Of a stretch of DNA of 64,000 nt, positions 54,456 to 64,000 are shown in pieces; the first letter of the stretch is position 1, and every line of letters starts with the position of its first letter. The position numbers were made by a program, and so were the translations under genes. This DNA comes from Valencia hispanica (Eukaryota; Chordata; Actinopteri; Cyprinodontiformes; Valenciidae). The notes beneath the pieces are model-generated. The model was not told where the DNA came from. It did not search any database and saw only the letters and a program-made list of their open reading frames with translations. The DNA is taken from positions 50,317,328 through 50,381,327 of the forward strand of contig OY747713.1 of NCBI GenBank assembly GCA_963556495.2. The letters run 5' to 3'.

Positions 54456-56182
54456 AAAAGAAAATTTTTGTGAAAATATATGAGTGTGAGAATGTGAAAA
54501 TATATGTATCTGTGCGTAAAATATAGGTAAGTGAGCAAAAATATATATGTATGTGTGAGGGAAAATAATTGTGAGTGAGTGTGAGAATAAGTTATGGCCT
54601 ATACGGCACCTCATAGTGATTTCAGTCTCTTGCCTACCTATCTAGTGTTGGGCACTGACTGGCCTGGCGGTGTGCGTGGAAGTGATGTCACAGAATAGCG
54701 CCTGACCGCTGCTTGCCGAGGACAAAATCCAGAGGAAACTGTTTACTAGGCTTGTAGCATTTACGAATGACATTATAGACTTTTCAGACCACCCATGTCC
54801 TCGCACACTTGTGCGTTCCTGAGATGGCAGTAGTAGTTTACAAAAGACCTGCCTGCCTAACAGTGTTACCTCGTTAATATTATTGAAAAGCCATGTTGGT
54901 CTGCACCTTATCTCTGCCTAATCAACCTGCTAAAGACCATTCTAACATGTCATATACGAATGAAGTCATATTTAACTGTACATAATATGTTAAAAAGTTT
55001 TAGCTAGAGATATCTATCTAAAAAAATCGAGACTTAAGACTGAAAATCATGCCTTTTGCTTTATAGATTGACAATCCATACAACCCCACAACCAAAAAAA
55101 GGGAATTATTTCACAATGTATATTTATTTTGGCAGTAATGTGTGACTGTTATGTGACAATGGCTGTTTCCTACACTGTAAGGACAGGACCTATTGGCCTG
55201 CTGATCTGGACAATCCACTGTAAATGTTTAAAGGCCATCAATATGAAGTAGTGTGCCAATGTAAATAAAATGGATTTAAAATGCTGATATGTATTTCATT
55301 ATCTGATGCTTGTGGGTTTGCAGTACATTTCTCAAGTTGAGAAGTTAGATCCAATTCTGCCTTTACTTGGTGATTTTCCATCCGAACTTCCCCCCTGAGT
55401 TGTCTGTGTGATGAGGAGCGACCAGCTCCAGTAATGCAAAAATAATCTGCTAATCTCCACTGTAATTAAACAGATGGAATGAGGTTTTTACTGCTTGCTT
55501 CAAATAAGCGTTAACTTCCCCCAAGCCACAGAAAAAGATGTGCAGAGCAGTCAGTTACTAAGGAAGATAATTGCAATGAGATCCCTAAAATACTCATCTA
55601 GAACTGTGCTCTTTTTGTGTATGTAGGGCACTATGAATTCATTTTATTTTCCAAATTCCCTTTAATTTTTTCCCAGATTTCACTTTTTCTGTTTTTTATT
55701 TTTTACTTTTCTCCATTTCATCTTTTCTCTTCTAACCATATTTATTAACCCAAAACGTGTGTAGTACTGAAATGAATGAAAACAATTCAACAAATCCATA
55801 TCTACTGCTATTCAAGTTTCACAAATAAAGTGGTCTGAAAAAGTTTTTGGCCCTTTCTGATTTTTTTTAAATTATTTTTGCATGCTTGTCACACTTAAAT
55901 GTTCATATAATCAAACACATTTAAATATTAGTCAAAGACAAAACAAGTAAACACAAAAGGCAGTTTTTAATTTGAAGGTTTTTAAAATAACTAGAACTGC
56001 AACAAGTTATCAACAGGCTCCAAGCCCCAAGCAAATCTGCCCCCTGCCTCAACCCTCCCAGTAAACTCTCCTTCCTGCGTTCCCTCAAAGCAATGTCTGT
56101 TCAGACATCGCCTGAATTAGGAATTTGCAGGACAAAGCTTACTCCTTGAAGATGTTGTAATTATAATGCATTTAACCTATGA

Positions 56183-57530
56183 GTGGTAGTGTTAAACATA
56201 AAAAATTATTTAAAAATGAATAATTCATCATTAGATTATGTACCAGTACCAGTCGACCAGCTAGTGGATTGGTGTGACAAAAACTGTCTGATTATCAACA
56301 GTAAGAAGACAGAGGAAATCATTTTTGGTCTTGCTTCTGGTGGTATGACACTGCCTGTGACCATCCATGGTATTGGTATTAAACAGGTACTATCTTACAA
56401 ATATCTGGGGGTGATGAGGGGTGAAGGAGGGGATGAGGGGGGTTGAAGGGATGAGATGAAGGGATGAGGGAGGGGTGAAGGGATGAGATGAAGGGGTGAG
56501 GGGGGGATGAAGGGAAAAGGGAGGGGGTGAAGGGATGAGATGATGGGGTGAGGGAGGGGATGAAGGGATGAGGGGTGAGGGAGGGGATGAATGGATGAGA
56601 GAGGGGATGAGATGAAGGGATGAGGGGTGAGGGAGGGGATAAAGGGATTAGGCGTGAAGGAAGGGATGAGGGGTGAAGGAAGGAATGAGGGGATGAGGGG
56701 TGAAGGGGGGGATGAAGGGATGAGGGAGGGGATGAAGGGATGAGATGAAAGGATGAGGGGTGAGAGAGGGGATGAAGGGATGAGGGGATGAAAGGATGAG
56801 GGGTGAAGGAAGGGATGAGGGAGGGGATGAAGGGATGAGAGGGGGGGATGAAGGGATAGAGGGTCGGTGGAGGGGGTTACGAGACAACAGCCTGAGCGAC
56901 CCTAATCGCTAGGTAGGCAGGGTTTAAATAGATCGCATAGTAATTAGGGATGAGATTCAGATGTGAGATGCCATGTGAATCGAACCTAAATTAACACATT
57001 AACTTCATTTGGTGCTAGCAGTCAGATTTTGTCTCTCTTTTATAGGTCTGTTTTCCAAACTGATGCTGTACTGTATCACAGCCTGGTTTAACAGTTTATC
57101 TGTAACCGATAATAAACAAACTCTATAGACGAATTAAGATCTGTGCTAAAATAACTGTTAGGCATGTTGAGACTGTTACACTCCTTTAAAGATGCCCAGA
57201 CCAAGAGCATGCTTAGACTAGTGTCTAAGCATCTCCTGCCCTCCATGAGGCGGTTTAGAGTCCCCAGATTTAGGAAAAACTGACTAAAGAACTCTTTTGT
57301 GTATCAGTCTGTCCTGCTGCTAAATCACAACAGAAAACTCAGAAGATATGTTTTCTTGTTCTTTCATTTCTTACTTTCTGCTATTGTGAATATTCCTGTA
57401 TTGTATGTACTGTATGTATTAATTCTGTGTGTTGAATGGAGACACCATTGAGGCAAAACAAATTTCTGTGTAAACCGACAAAGTAGTATTGTATCCTATT
57501 GTATCCTATTGTATCCTATTGTATCGTAAA
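56183..57530 (+). pseudogene. LINE RT carboxy-terminal relic and 3' tail, split by a minisatellite
   Basis: ORF 56183-56446 contains VDQLVDWCDKNCLIINSKKT and YKYLGV, the post-active-site region of a Rex1-like RT. After a GA-rich array (56406-56870) the element resumes from about 57045 (YCITAWFNS-like, then TRSMLRLV) and ends in a tandem tail (57488-57527) of TATTGTATCC units. Repeated short-word tails are usual for this LINE type. Frames are broken throughout. Confidence 0.6.
56406..56870 (+). repeat. Purine-rich GGGATGA minisatellite
   Basis: Irregular repeats of GGGATGAGATGAAGGGATGA and GGGGTGAGGGAGGGGATGA, almost pure purine on the plus strand over 460 bp. It lies within the LINE relic. 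Confidence 0.9.
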
Positions 57531-57824
57531 TTCCCAAAATATTTTTCAAAAAAACATGTCTATACCTGGAACAATGGAAATTCATTCCAGGGATCTTTGA
57601 TCTAAGGCTTTAAAAAAAAAACAGTTTTAAATGTCAACCGTAATTTTGATATTTTTTCCAATGCCGCTCAATCTCAAACATTTGTAGGAAATCATTCCGT
57701 GTATCATTTGTCCTTTCTATTTTTGATTGATGTTGTAACTACTAATAATAAATATTTGTTTTCTGGTTTTCTGAGCATCAATAATTATAATCAATAATTT
57801 TATATTAATATAATTATTGATGAC
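57531..57824. other. AT-rich noncoding spacer
   Basis: Includes an AT-rich inverted repeat at about 57776-57822 (ATCAATAATTATAATCAATA and ATATAATTATTGAT) directly next to the LTR-like element. No gene. Confidence 0.6.
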
Positions 57825-59141
57825 GTTCGAGTTTAACCTGTTTATTAAAGATTTCGGGGCACCAATCTCATAAATGAGAATTTTAATTAAACCAGACTGT
57901 CAGTCTCTCTGAAAAGGCGTAGAGTTCGTCCGCGGGGTTAAAACAAACTTCACAGCACACACTGAAATAGCACAGGAAACTTCTCGTTACTTAAGGGAAT
58001 TTATTAATGAAATAGGTCAACCTTACAGATTACATTTCATTCATAATTTCCATCTATTCTAACGCATGCAAAAATATAGAACAAAGTTAACATCGTGGGA
58101 AGGGGGCTTGTGTGTGCGGCTGTGTGTGTGTGTGTGGGAGACAGCGAGCGGATGAGGGGGGTTCAGTTTAGCACACTCAATGCGATAAATAACTCAATTC
58201 ATATCAATTGGCGCGATCAGTTCACAAAGGAAGACAAAGGAAGACCGCGTGGCAATTCAACAAAACGCTAGTTTCATTAGCAATGGTGGCTTGGACAAAG
58301 GAAACGAGGGCGACGGAGAAAGGGGATCGACTGAGGCCACGCGACCTGTCTAAACAGACACACGCCGACCGCAGCAGACAATAAACAAACAAGGAAATAA
58401 TACAATATAATATACTGCTTCTGGTTGCAACCAAAGTCACATAATAAAACACAAAAAGCATGCACATTCAGGGTCGGTGTACGGCGACAGACGACCAAGA
58501 ATAACAGTGGCTAACCAGTTGACAAACTTATTTTAATCAACAGAAAACGGATATTAACCGTCAAGACCTAATTCTCCTCTACCCAGACCAAAGATATGAA
58601 CCAGTTTAATCCTACTTGGTGGGGGCAGCTCTCCACAGTCCACGACGAAGAACGTAGAAAGTGTCCAGTTTAAAGGAGCGGTTTTGCGCAAAACCGAGGT
58701 CAGAAAAGCGGACGTCCGACTTTCAGGCGCTGAGGGACTCAGGCCTGTTTTCAATAGAGCTCAGATGGCCAGCGGACTACCTGGTTACCCGTACAGGAAA
58801 GTCCGTTTGATCGGCCGATTCACTTCGAAGTTTTAAAGGGAAGTTCTTCCTGGTCCAGCAGGTTTGAACGAAAAAAGGGGAAAATGCTAGCAGTGGATTA
58901 AAGCGTCTCCTCACAGGCACCGCTCTGGGACCAAAAGAGACGCTGATTTCAATATTCGCGCTGCTTTTATCAGCTCTGTGATGTCATCACTGGCCACAGA
59001 CCAATGAGAATGGGTTGAGGGCAGCGCAATGGGTGCTGGGAGATGCAGTTCGTTCAGTGGAAGGATGCTGGGAGATGCAGTTCGTTCAGTGGAAGGATGC
59101 TGGAAGATCCAGTTCCTTCAGTAAAGGCCATAGCCTCAACA
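57825..59141 (-). mobile_element. LTR-like element (1,317 bp), full length, with ATGAC duplication
   Basis: ATGAC lies on both sides (57820-57824 and 59142-59146), a 5-bp target duplication. On the minus strand it starts TGTTGAGGC and ends AACTCGAAC, with AATAAA near the end. The start coincides with the end of homology in the partial copy at 23029-23564. Length, 5-bp duplication, TG start and terminal polyadenylation signal suit a solo LTR. The lack of a CA end leaves another class possible. The ORFs inside have no recognisable domain. Confidence 0.65.
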
Positions 59142-59146
59142 ATGAC

Positions 59147-60004
59147 AAAAAAAACAAAAATATTATCTTTTTTTGTTACTTGTTTTTAAATCGGAAACAA
59201 AATAAGAAAAATGCCTTGTTTCTCATGTTTAATTTTTTTTGTCTCGGTTAAAAAATACAACATTTAAAAAGGGGCCACATGACAGAATTAGTTTTTAATA
59301 TTTAATAGCTGGGATGTAGGTGACAAGGAAATTGTTCTGCGTGCAAAAATGCGGGTAAGTTAGCGACACCATTGCAGCTGGAGCCACACTCAACATTAAT
59401 TATGGAGCTTTTCAAAACCGGCGCTAGGGATCAACGTGTTTTTGTGTTAACTGGTTTCCAATTTCCGTTAGCGTTGGTGGTTGCAGTTAGCTACCACAGA
59501 TGTTACTGAGCAGAAGGGCACTGCTTAGTGATCAGCTATAAGCAGGACCGGACCTCTGACTGTATTAATGTGTGTTAAAATGTTTCAGTGACAATCACTT
59601 TGCTGTGTGTTGCAGCTCGAAGCTGATCGGATAATAAATAAAAAATCAATAAGAAAATAAAGTTACTTTTTTAAGTTAACACACATACTAAATGGTATAA
59701 AAGGCAATAAATAATAATGAAAAACCTCATCAAACCAAGAGAAACCACAGGGTTCAATCACACAGGAAAACAGAATATTGCAACAGTGACTGCAAAGATG
59801 GAATTAAATTATCAATTATCGACTAAAGCTGATCTGGTAATAAAGTAATCAAACAGATTGAGTGGGCATTCACTTAGATATAAAAAGGCCATGTAGCTTT
59901 GTGCTTATTCCAGTGTTTTAAATATAAGTGCCGGTTTAATCAGTGTCAGTTTTATTTAATAATACATTTGTGCATGGCAACAAGGAATATTACTACGCTT
60001 CAAA
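59147..60004. other. AT-rich noncoding stretch
   Basis: No gene or clear repeat seen. Confidence 0.5.
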
Positions 60005-60181
60005 CATGGCTTTCAAGGCAAGGCAAGGCTATTTTATTTGTATAGCACACTTTCAACAACAAGGTAATTCAATTCATCAAAGCATTACAAAGTATATAAT
60101 ATAAAAACAGCAGTAAAACAAGAAGACACAATACATGATACAACAAAGCATTAATCAAAGGCAACTCTGAACAGATATGTT

Positions 60182-60367
60182 TTAAGTTGTGATATAAAAA
60201 AAACTTGGTGTTTCAGCAGCTTTCCAGTTTTCTGGAAGTTTGTTCCAGATTTGAGGAGCATAGAAACTGAAAGCTGCTTCTCCATGTTTGGTTCTGATTC
60301 TAGGGATGTTGAGTAGACTGGAATTAGAGAACCTAAATGGTCTGGGAGATTGGTATAGTACCATCAG
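60182..60367 (-). pseudogene. L2-like ORF2 carboxy terminus, downstream piece
   Basis: Encodes RTKHGEAAFSFYAPQIWNKL and PENWKAAETPSFF, the usual end of ORF2 in this group. The upstream half lies beyond Harbinger B. The ORF as read starts inside the Harbinger end and is chimeric for its first 17 residues. Confidence 0.7.
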
Positions 60368-60607
60368 GGCCCGTATACCTAAAGAATTTTTGTGCAAAAA
60401 GTGGCTCCTAGCGGCCAAATTGTAAGAAAATTCTCAGTCACGACGTTTTCTTAGAATTTCCCCTAAAAGTGATACGAAAATCCCAGTTAATATAAAAGCT
60501 ATTCCTCAAGATTCCTAGCGCTTAAAAGGGCTCCTAAGGTGAGATCTGCTAAGAGCAGGGAAGAGGACTTTTAGTGGCTTAGGAGTTCCCCTGAGCAGCT
60601 GCACAAA

Positions 60608-61872
60608 ATGGCCAACAGAGGAGGCAGGAGAGATGTCCTGCAAACACTGGATGACAGGGAATTATTGAGACGGTACAGATTGGATCGTGCAGGAATCATG
60701 TTTGTGGTGGATCTCCTTAGAGATGCAATTACTTCACCAACTCGACGCCACAACGCTATTACACTGGAAAAGAAAGTAATCACAACCCTGAGGTATTTGG
60801 CAACAGGGAAAATGCAACAATGCAGCAGTGATGACTTGGGTCTGTCCCAATCCTCCGTCAGCAAAGTCATCACCCAAACACTGACAGCTTTGTCACAACC
60901 TAATATTGTGACACAATTTGTTTCATTCCCGCTGGATGCCCGCACTTTACACACACATAAAAGGGCATTTATGGACATTGTAGGATTCCCTGACGTTGTG
61001 GGTGTAATTGATGGAACACATGTGAGAATAATTGCACCATCAGAGGAGGAGGGTGTCTTTATTAACAGGAAGAATTTCCACAGCATCAATGTGCAAATAG
61101 TGTTCAATGCGGCCTGTAAGATTTTGGACATTGTGACTAAATGGCCAGGCTCCACATATGATGCAAGAATGCTCTCCGAGAGTGGCATCAGACAGCTTTT
61201 TGAGAGAGGCTGTGCGCCAGCTAATTGCCACTTGTTAGGGGACAGTGGCTACCCATGCAAACCATAGCTCCTTACACCTTATTTCCAGCCACGCCAAGGG
61301 CCCCAAATAAACTATAACAGGTAAGCCAAACAATACAAAAATCATGGAAATGAAATGCAAGCAATATGTTAGAGCATCCAAGTAGTGCAATATTTCCATC
61401 AAATAATTAAAGGTCTGTATTCTATTGTAGGGCCCACATGACAACAAGAGCGGTGGTGGAGCGTGGCATAGGCCAGCTTAAGAGGCGCTTTCATGTTCTC
61501 CACGGAGAGGTGCGGCTGAGGCCTGAAAAAGTCAGCAAAGTCATCATAGCCTGTGCAATATTACACAATATTTGCAAGGTTAGACAGATTGCAGAACCTC
61601 TGGAGGATGAGGATGAAGACAACGATGAGGATAGTGGTGAAGAAGATATTCACATTCCACAGGGGAACCTAGCCCAGAGTGGACTGCCTTACAGGGCAAA
61701 CTTCACAAATTTACATTTCAGGCAAGCTGTAGCCCCATGTCATTTGAGAACTTGTGATGGTATTGAGAACTACCACATTTTTACTGCACATCACCTGCAA
61801 TTGTTAAATGCAAGAGACATTACACAATCTCTAAATGGTTTATTTTTTAGGTGTTCCATTTTAAGGCGGTAG
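60608..61872 (+). pseudogene. Harbinger B transposase (HARBI1-like), two exons, one nonsense codon
   Basis: Exons 60608-61320 and 61431-61872 join in frame (GTAAGC donor, TTGTAG acceptor) to 384 codons plus stop. The amino-terminal helix-turn-helix region (LGLSQSSVSKVITQTL) precedes the DDE domain with D135 (VIDGTHV), D212 (LLGDSGYP) and E248 (VVERGIGQLKRRF). An acidic tail (about 285-305, EDEDEDNDEDSGEED) follows. A TAG at 61265-61267, where the family has Trp, interrupts it nine codons after D212. Everything else reads intact, so the element was probably active recently or can still be moved in trans. The start at 60608 (MANRGGRRD) is the first Met of the open frame. Confidence 0.85.
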
Positions 61873-62745
61873 TACTCCTCCTGAAGGGAAAGGACTTTTT
61901 TTGTTGTTCAAACACATCAATTGTGAGTTGCAATCTTCTCTCCTGCAGGGATGCTGACGGAGCAGGTGCTGCGGATGGGAATGGTGTTTGATCCGCCGGG
62001 CTATCCTGAGTAGCAGCTGCAGATGGTTCAGGCGGCAATCTTGTCGGCAAACTTGATGGGCCCGGTTCTTGTGATGGCTCCATGCTACAGAAATACATAA
62101 GCCTAGTTTAATTATTGTTTTGATTAAATTAATTTAATACAATGAGCATGGATAACACATGAAATGGCTTCTGCAATGAATAAACACTGTTGATATGAAT
62201 AACCCTGTGTCCTACCTTTGCTGCATTTCAAGGGCCTGCATCATTGACGTGTCAATGCCTGTTGGCAGCCCGGTGACACTGACCTCAGCGGGTCCCAGGA
62301 CTTGAAGGACAGTGTCGGCCACCTGGGACAGCCGCTTTGCAGGTGGTCCACCCCCTATAAAGAAACAGTCAATGAACACAGTACTTAGGCATGTAAATTA
62401 ACTTTGCCAGCAGGAGCAAGTTGCCAGATTATGTGGTAGGCTATAGTATTTTGCTCACCTGTGAGTGAGGATTCCCGCTTGTGTGCTGCAATCTCATCTT
62501 TTGCCTTGGACCACCTTTTCTCACAATCGTCGCCTGTCCGCACCACCAGTGGAAAAGAGGCATTGATTGTTTGGGATATTGTGTCCCAGGCGCGCCTCTT
62601 GGCTAGTGACAGTTGGGCCAAATTTTCCTCGCAACATACCTTTATGTTCATTCACCAACTGGGCCAGCAACAAACCTTGCTCCTCAGTCCAGTTTGGCTT
62701 GCGATTCCTTTTTTTCTCAATTTTCTGTGTTTTATAGGTTATTTG
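61847..62745 (-). pseudogene. Harbinger B Myb/SANT-like protein, frameshifted
   Basis: On the minus strand, from about 62710, KPNWTEEQGLLLAQLVNEHK starts a Myb/SANT-like domain. After a frame change near 62600 it continues as KRRAWDTISQTINASF and CEKRWSKAKDEIAAHKRES (ORF 62651-62385). A further exon at about 62340-62225 and the last (62098-61847) give a Pro/Ala-rich linker and a helix, LQERRLQLTIDVFEQQKKSF. This is the accessory DNA-binding protein of Harbinger elements. Exon edges are approximate and its 3' end overlaps the transposase 3' end. Confidence 0.6.
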
Positions 62746-63411
62746 TTAACAAGCCTTCATAAATAGACCAGCCAGCAATCACAGACATTGATAAAAGCTG
62801 AGCCGTGTTACCCTCGTTAAGATCACACTGAGTTGTAACGTTGCAATTTCTACTTCATTAAGGACAGCCCCTTGGGAAAGGCCATCTTGTTTTCAATGGG
62901 GTCCATATGGGAGTGAAAGTACAAAATATGCCAGCTAGGATATTAATATGAGCAAATAAGACACAAATCATTATTTGAACAGGGTGTAATGAGCTTAAGT
63001 TTTCACATATTTTAGATTCTAATGTTAGGCTATAACCCCTACAGCTTACTATTCATTTTCCAGATATTTTCTTGAACGTGAAATATTATTTACAATTACA
63101 GTCTGCATAAGATTAGAGTGTATAATTATGTTTATTGATTTGAGGGTACAGCCTTTGCTCAATATCACCAAAAGTTCATTTTCATCAAACTTGTAGGAAC
63201 AACCAATCACAGCTTTTGAAATGATGACTCATACCTAGCAAGGGGGTCAACCACACCTCCTCACTAAGATAAGATTTTCCATCCATTTCTTGCTCAGAGT
63301 TCACTGAAAATGTTCTGGAATCACTTCTAAGCTAAAACTTCTGGCAAGGAATTTTTAGGTTAAGTTAGGAGCTCTCTGAGAGGATTCTCAGAATCTTTAG
63401 GGATACGGGCC
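62746..63411. other. Right subterminal region of Harbinger B
   Basis: Noncoding AT-rich sequence between the Myb-like gene and the right inverted repeat; it presumably holds that gene's promoter. No other feature seen. Confidence 0.6.
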
Positions 63412-64000
63412 CAGGTCTTCAACATATTTTGGTGCTAAGCCATTCAATGATTTCTAAACTAGTAGAAGTATTTTAAAGCCTATTCTCTGAGCTACAGGGA
63501 GCCAGTGTAATGACTTTAGAACTGGGGTGATGTGCTCTACTTTCCTGGTTCTAGTGAGGACACGAGCAGCAGTGTTCTGGATCAGCTGCAGCTGTCTAAT
63601 TGACTTTTTAGGCAGAGCTGTGAAGATGCTGTTGCAGTAATCAATCTGACTAAAGATAAACGCATAGATGAGTTTTTCGACGTCCTGTTGCGACATTAGT
63701 CCTTTAATTCTAGAAATTTTCTTCAGGTGATAGAAGGCTGATCTTGTTATTGCCTTTATGTGACCCTGGAGGTTCAGGTTTGAGTCAATTACTACGCCTA
63801 GATTTCTGGCCTGATCAGTAGTTTCTATCTGTATTTACTGGAGCTGTGTGCTGACTATTGATCTTTCCTCTTTAGGTCCAAAAGTAATTACTTCTGTTTT
63901 GTTTCTGTTCAATTGGAGGAAGTTATGACACATCCATCCATTGATTTGCTCAATCGTGTACTCAGCGGCTGGATAGGTTCAAAGTCACCTGGTGACATCG
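63412..64000 (-). pseudogene. L2-like ORF2 carboxy-terminal part, upstream piece
   Basis: Translation gives [14 protein letters not shown], then ARNLGVVIDSNLNL near the right edge in shifting frames. The ORF 63696-63454 follows with FSQIDYCNSIFTALPKKS, AARVLTRTRK and ITPVLKSLHWLPV. These are standard blocks after the RT active site in L2-like LINEs. A TAA at about 63835 and a TAG at about 63460 show decay. The rest lies beyond the window. Confidence 0.7.

Larger units (their letters stand above)
53116..56182. other. Noncoding stretch with hairpin and (TA)n
   Basis: About 3 kb without a recognisable gene. It holds a near-perfect hairpin (53698-53740) and a (TA)n tract (54385-54450) set in ATATGTGAGTGAGAAAATA-like simple sequence (54330-54580). 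The rest is AT-rich and unremarkable. Confidence 0.6.
60368..63411 (+). mobile_element. PIF/Harbinger transposon B, complete, 3,044 bp
   Basis: Terminal inverted repeats are GGCCCGTATACCTAAAGA at the left and the complement of GGCCCGTATCCCTAAAGA at the right (one mismatch in 18). CAG lies on both sides (60365-60367 and 63412-63414). Removing element and one CAG restores a continuous L2-like LINE. A two-exon transposase gene and a convergent Myb-like gene fill it. Confidence 0.9.
60005..64000 (-). mobile_element. L2-like LINE, split by Harbinger B, running off the right edge
   Basis: On the minus strand the sequence 64000-63412 encodes RT carboxy-terminal blocks and 60367-60005 carries the end of the ORF and a 3' tail beginning AAGGCAAGGCTATTTTATTT (plus strand). 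The two parts join exactly when 60368-63411 and one CAG are removed. It is a different subfamily from the L2-like copies at 19 and 43 kb, with another tail. Confidence 0.8.

Overview
The window is repeat-dominated nuclear DNA of a ray-finned (teleost) fish. The evidence is the mix of Rex1/Babar-like, L2-like and L1/Tx1-like LINEs, PIF/Harbinger transposons with a separate Myb-like gene, a gamma/epsilon-type endogenous retrovirus, spliced genes and long (TA)n, (CA)n and minisatellite tracts. I found no host single-copy gene, tRNA or rRNA. Exact species and most family names are inference.

Region 1 (1-13564) is a macrosatellite with a period of 8,818 bp. Each unit is built from an 80-bp minisatellite, a 50-bp satellite with an 845-bp higher-order period, a 98-bp spacer, an 85-bp minisatellite built on the dyad CTGnCAnTGnCAG, and an intact three-exon gene (5099-7014). 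That gene encodes an approximately 580-residue protein with two C2H2-like zinc fingers and a tyrosine recombinase (phage-integrase fold) domain. Single-copy spacers of neighbouring units are identical (98/98 and 114/114 bp by eye). A tandem array whose unit carries its own apparently intact recombinase is the most striking object in the window.

Region 2 (13565-23564): a 509-bp LTR (TGTT...AACA) starts an endogenous retrovirus inserted into the second macrosatellite unit. Its gag and pol are broken by frameshifts, an unknown 1.3-kb insert, an L2-like LINE piece replacing the protease region, and a (TA)n tract joined to a fragment of another LTR-like repeat.

Region 3 (23565-40300): a 5'-truncated Rex1-like LINE, then a minus-strand repetitive coding locus (start near 40298, tail near 28780). 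That locus is split by a two-gene Harbinger element (28915-about 32160) and by a 6.2-kb block (about 33450-39655). The block is full of the motif GGGACATTTGG on both strands and itself contains a second Rex1-like LINE.

Region 4 (40300-64000): a hAT-like relic, a 5'-truncated L2-like LINE, an L1/Tx1-like LINE with at least three nested inserts, LINE relics, a 1.3-kb LTR-like element with a 5-bp duplication, and an L2-like LINE cut by a nearly intact Harbinger element (60368-63411, CAG duplication). Both Harbinger transposases are spliced genes broken by one visible nonsense codon just after the second catalytic Asp.
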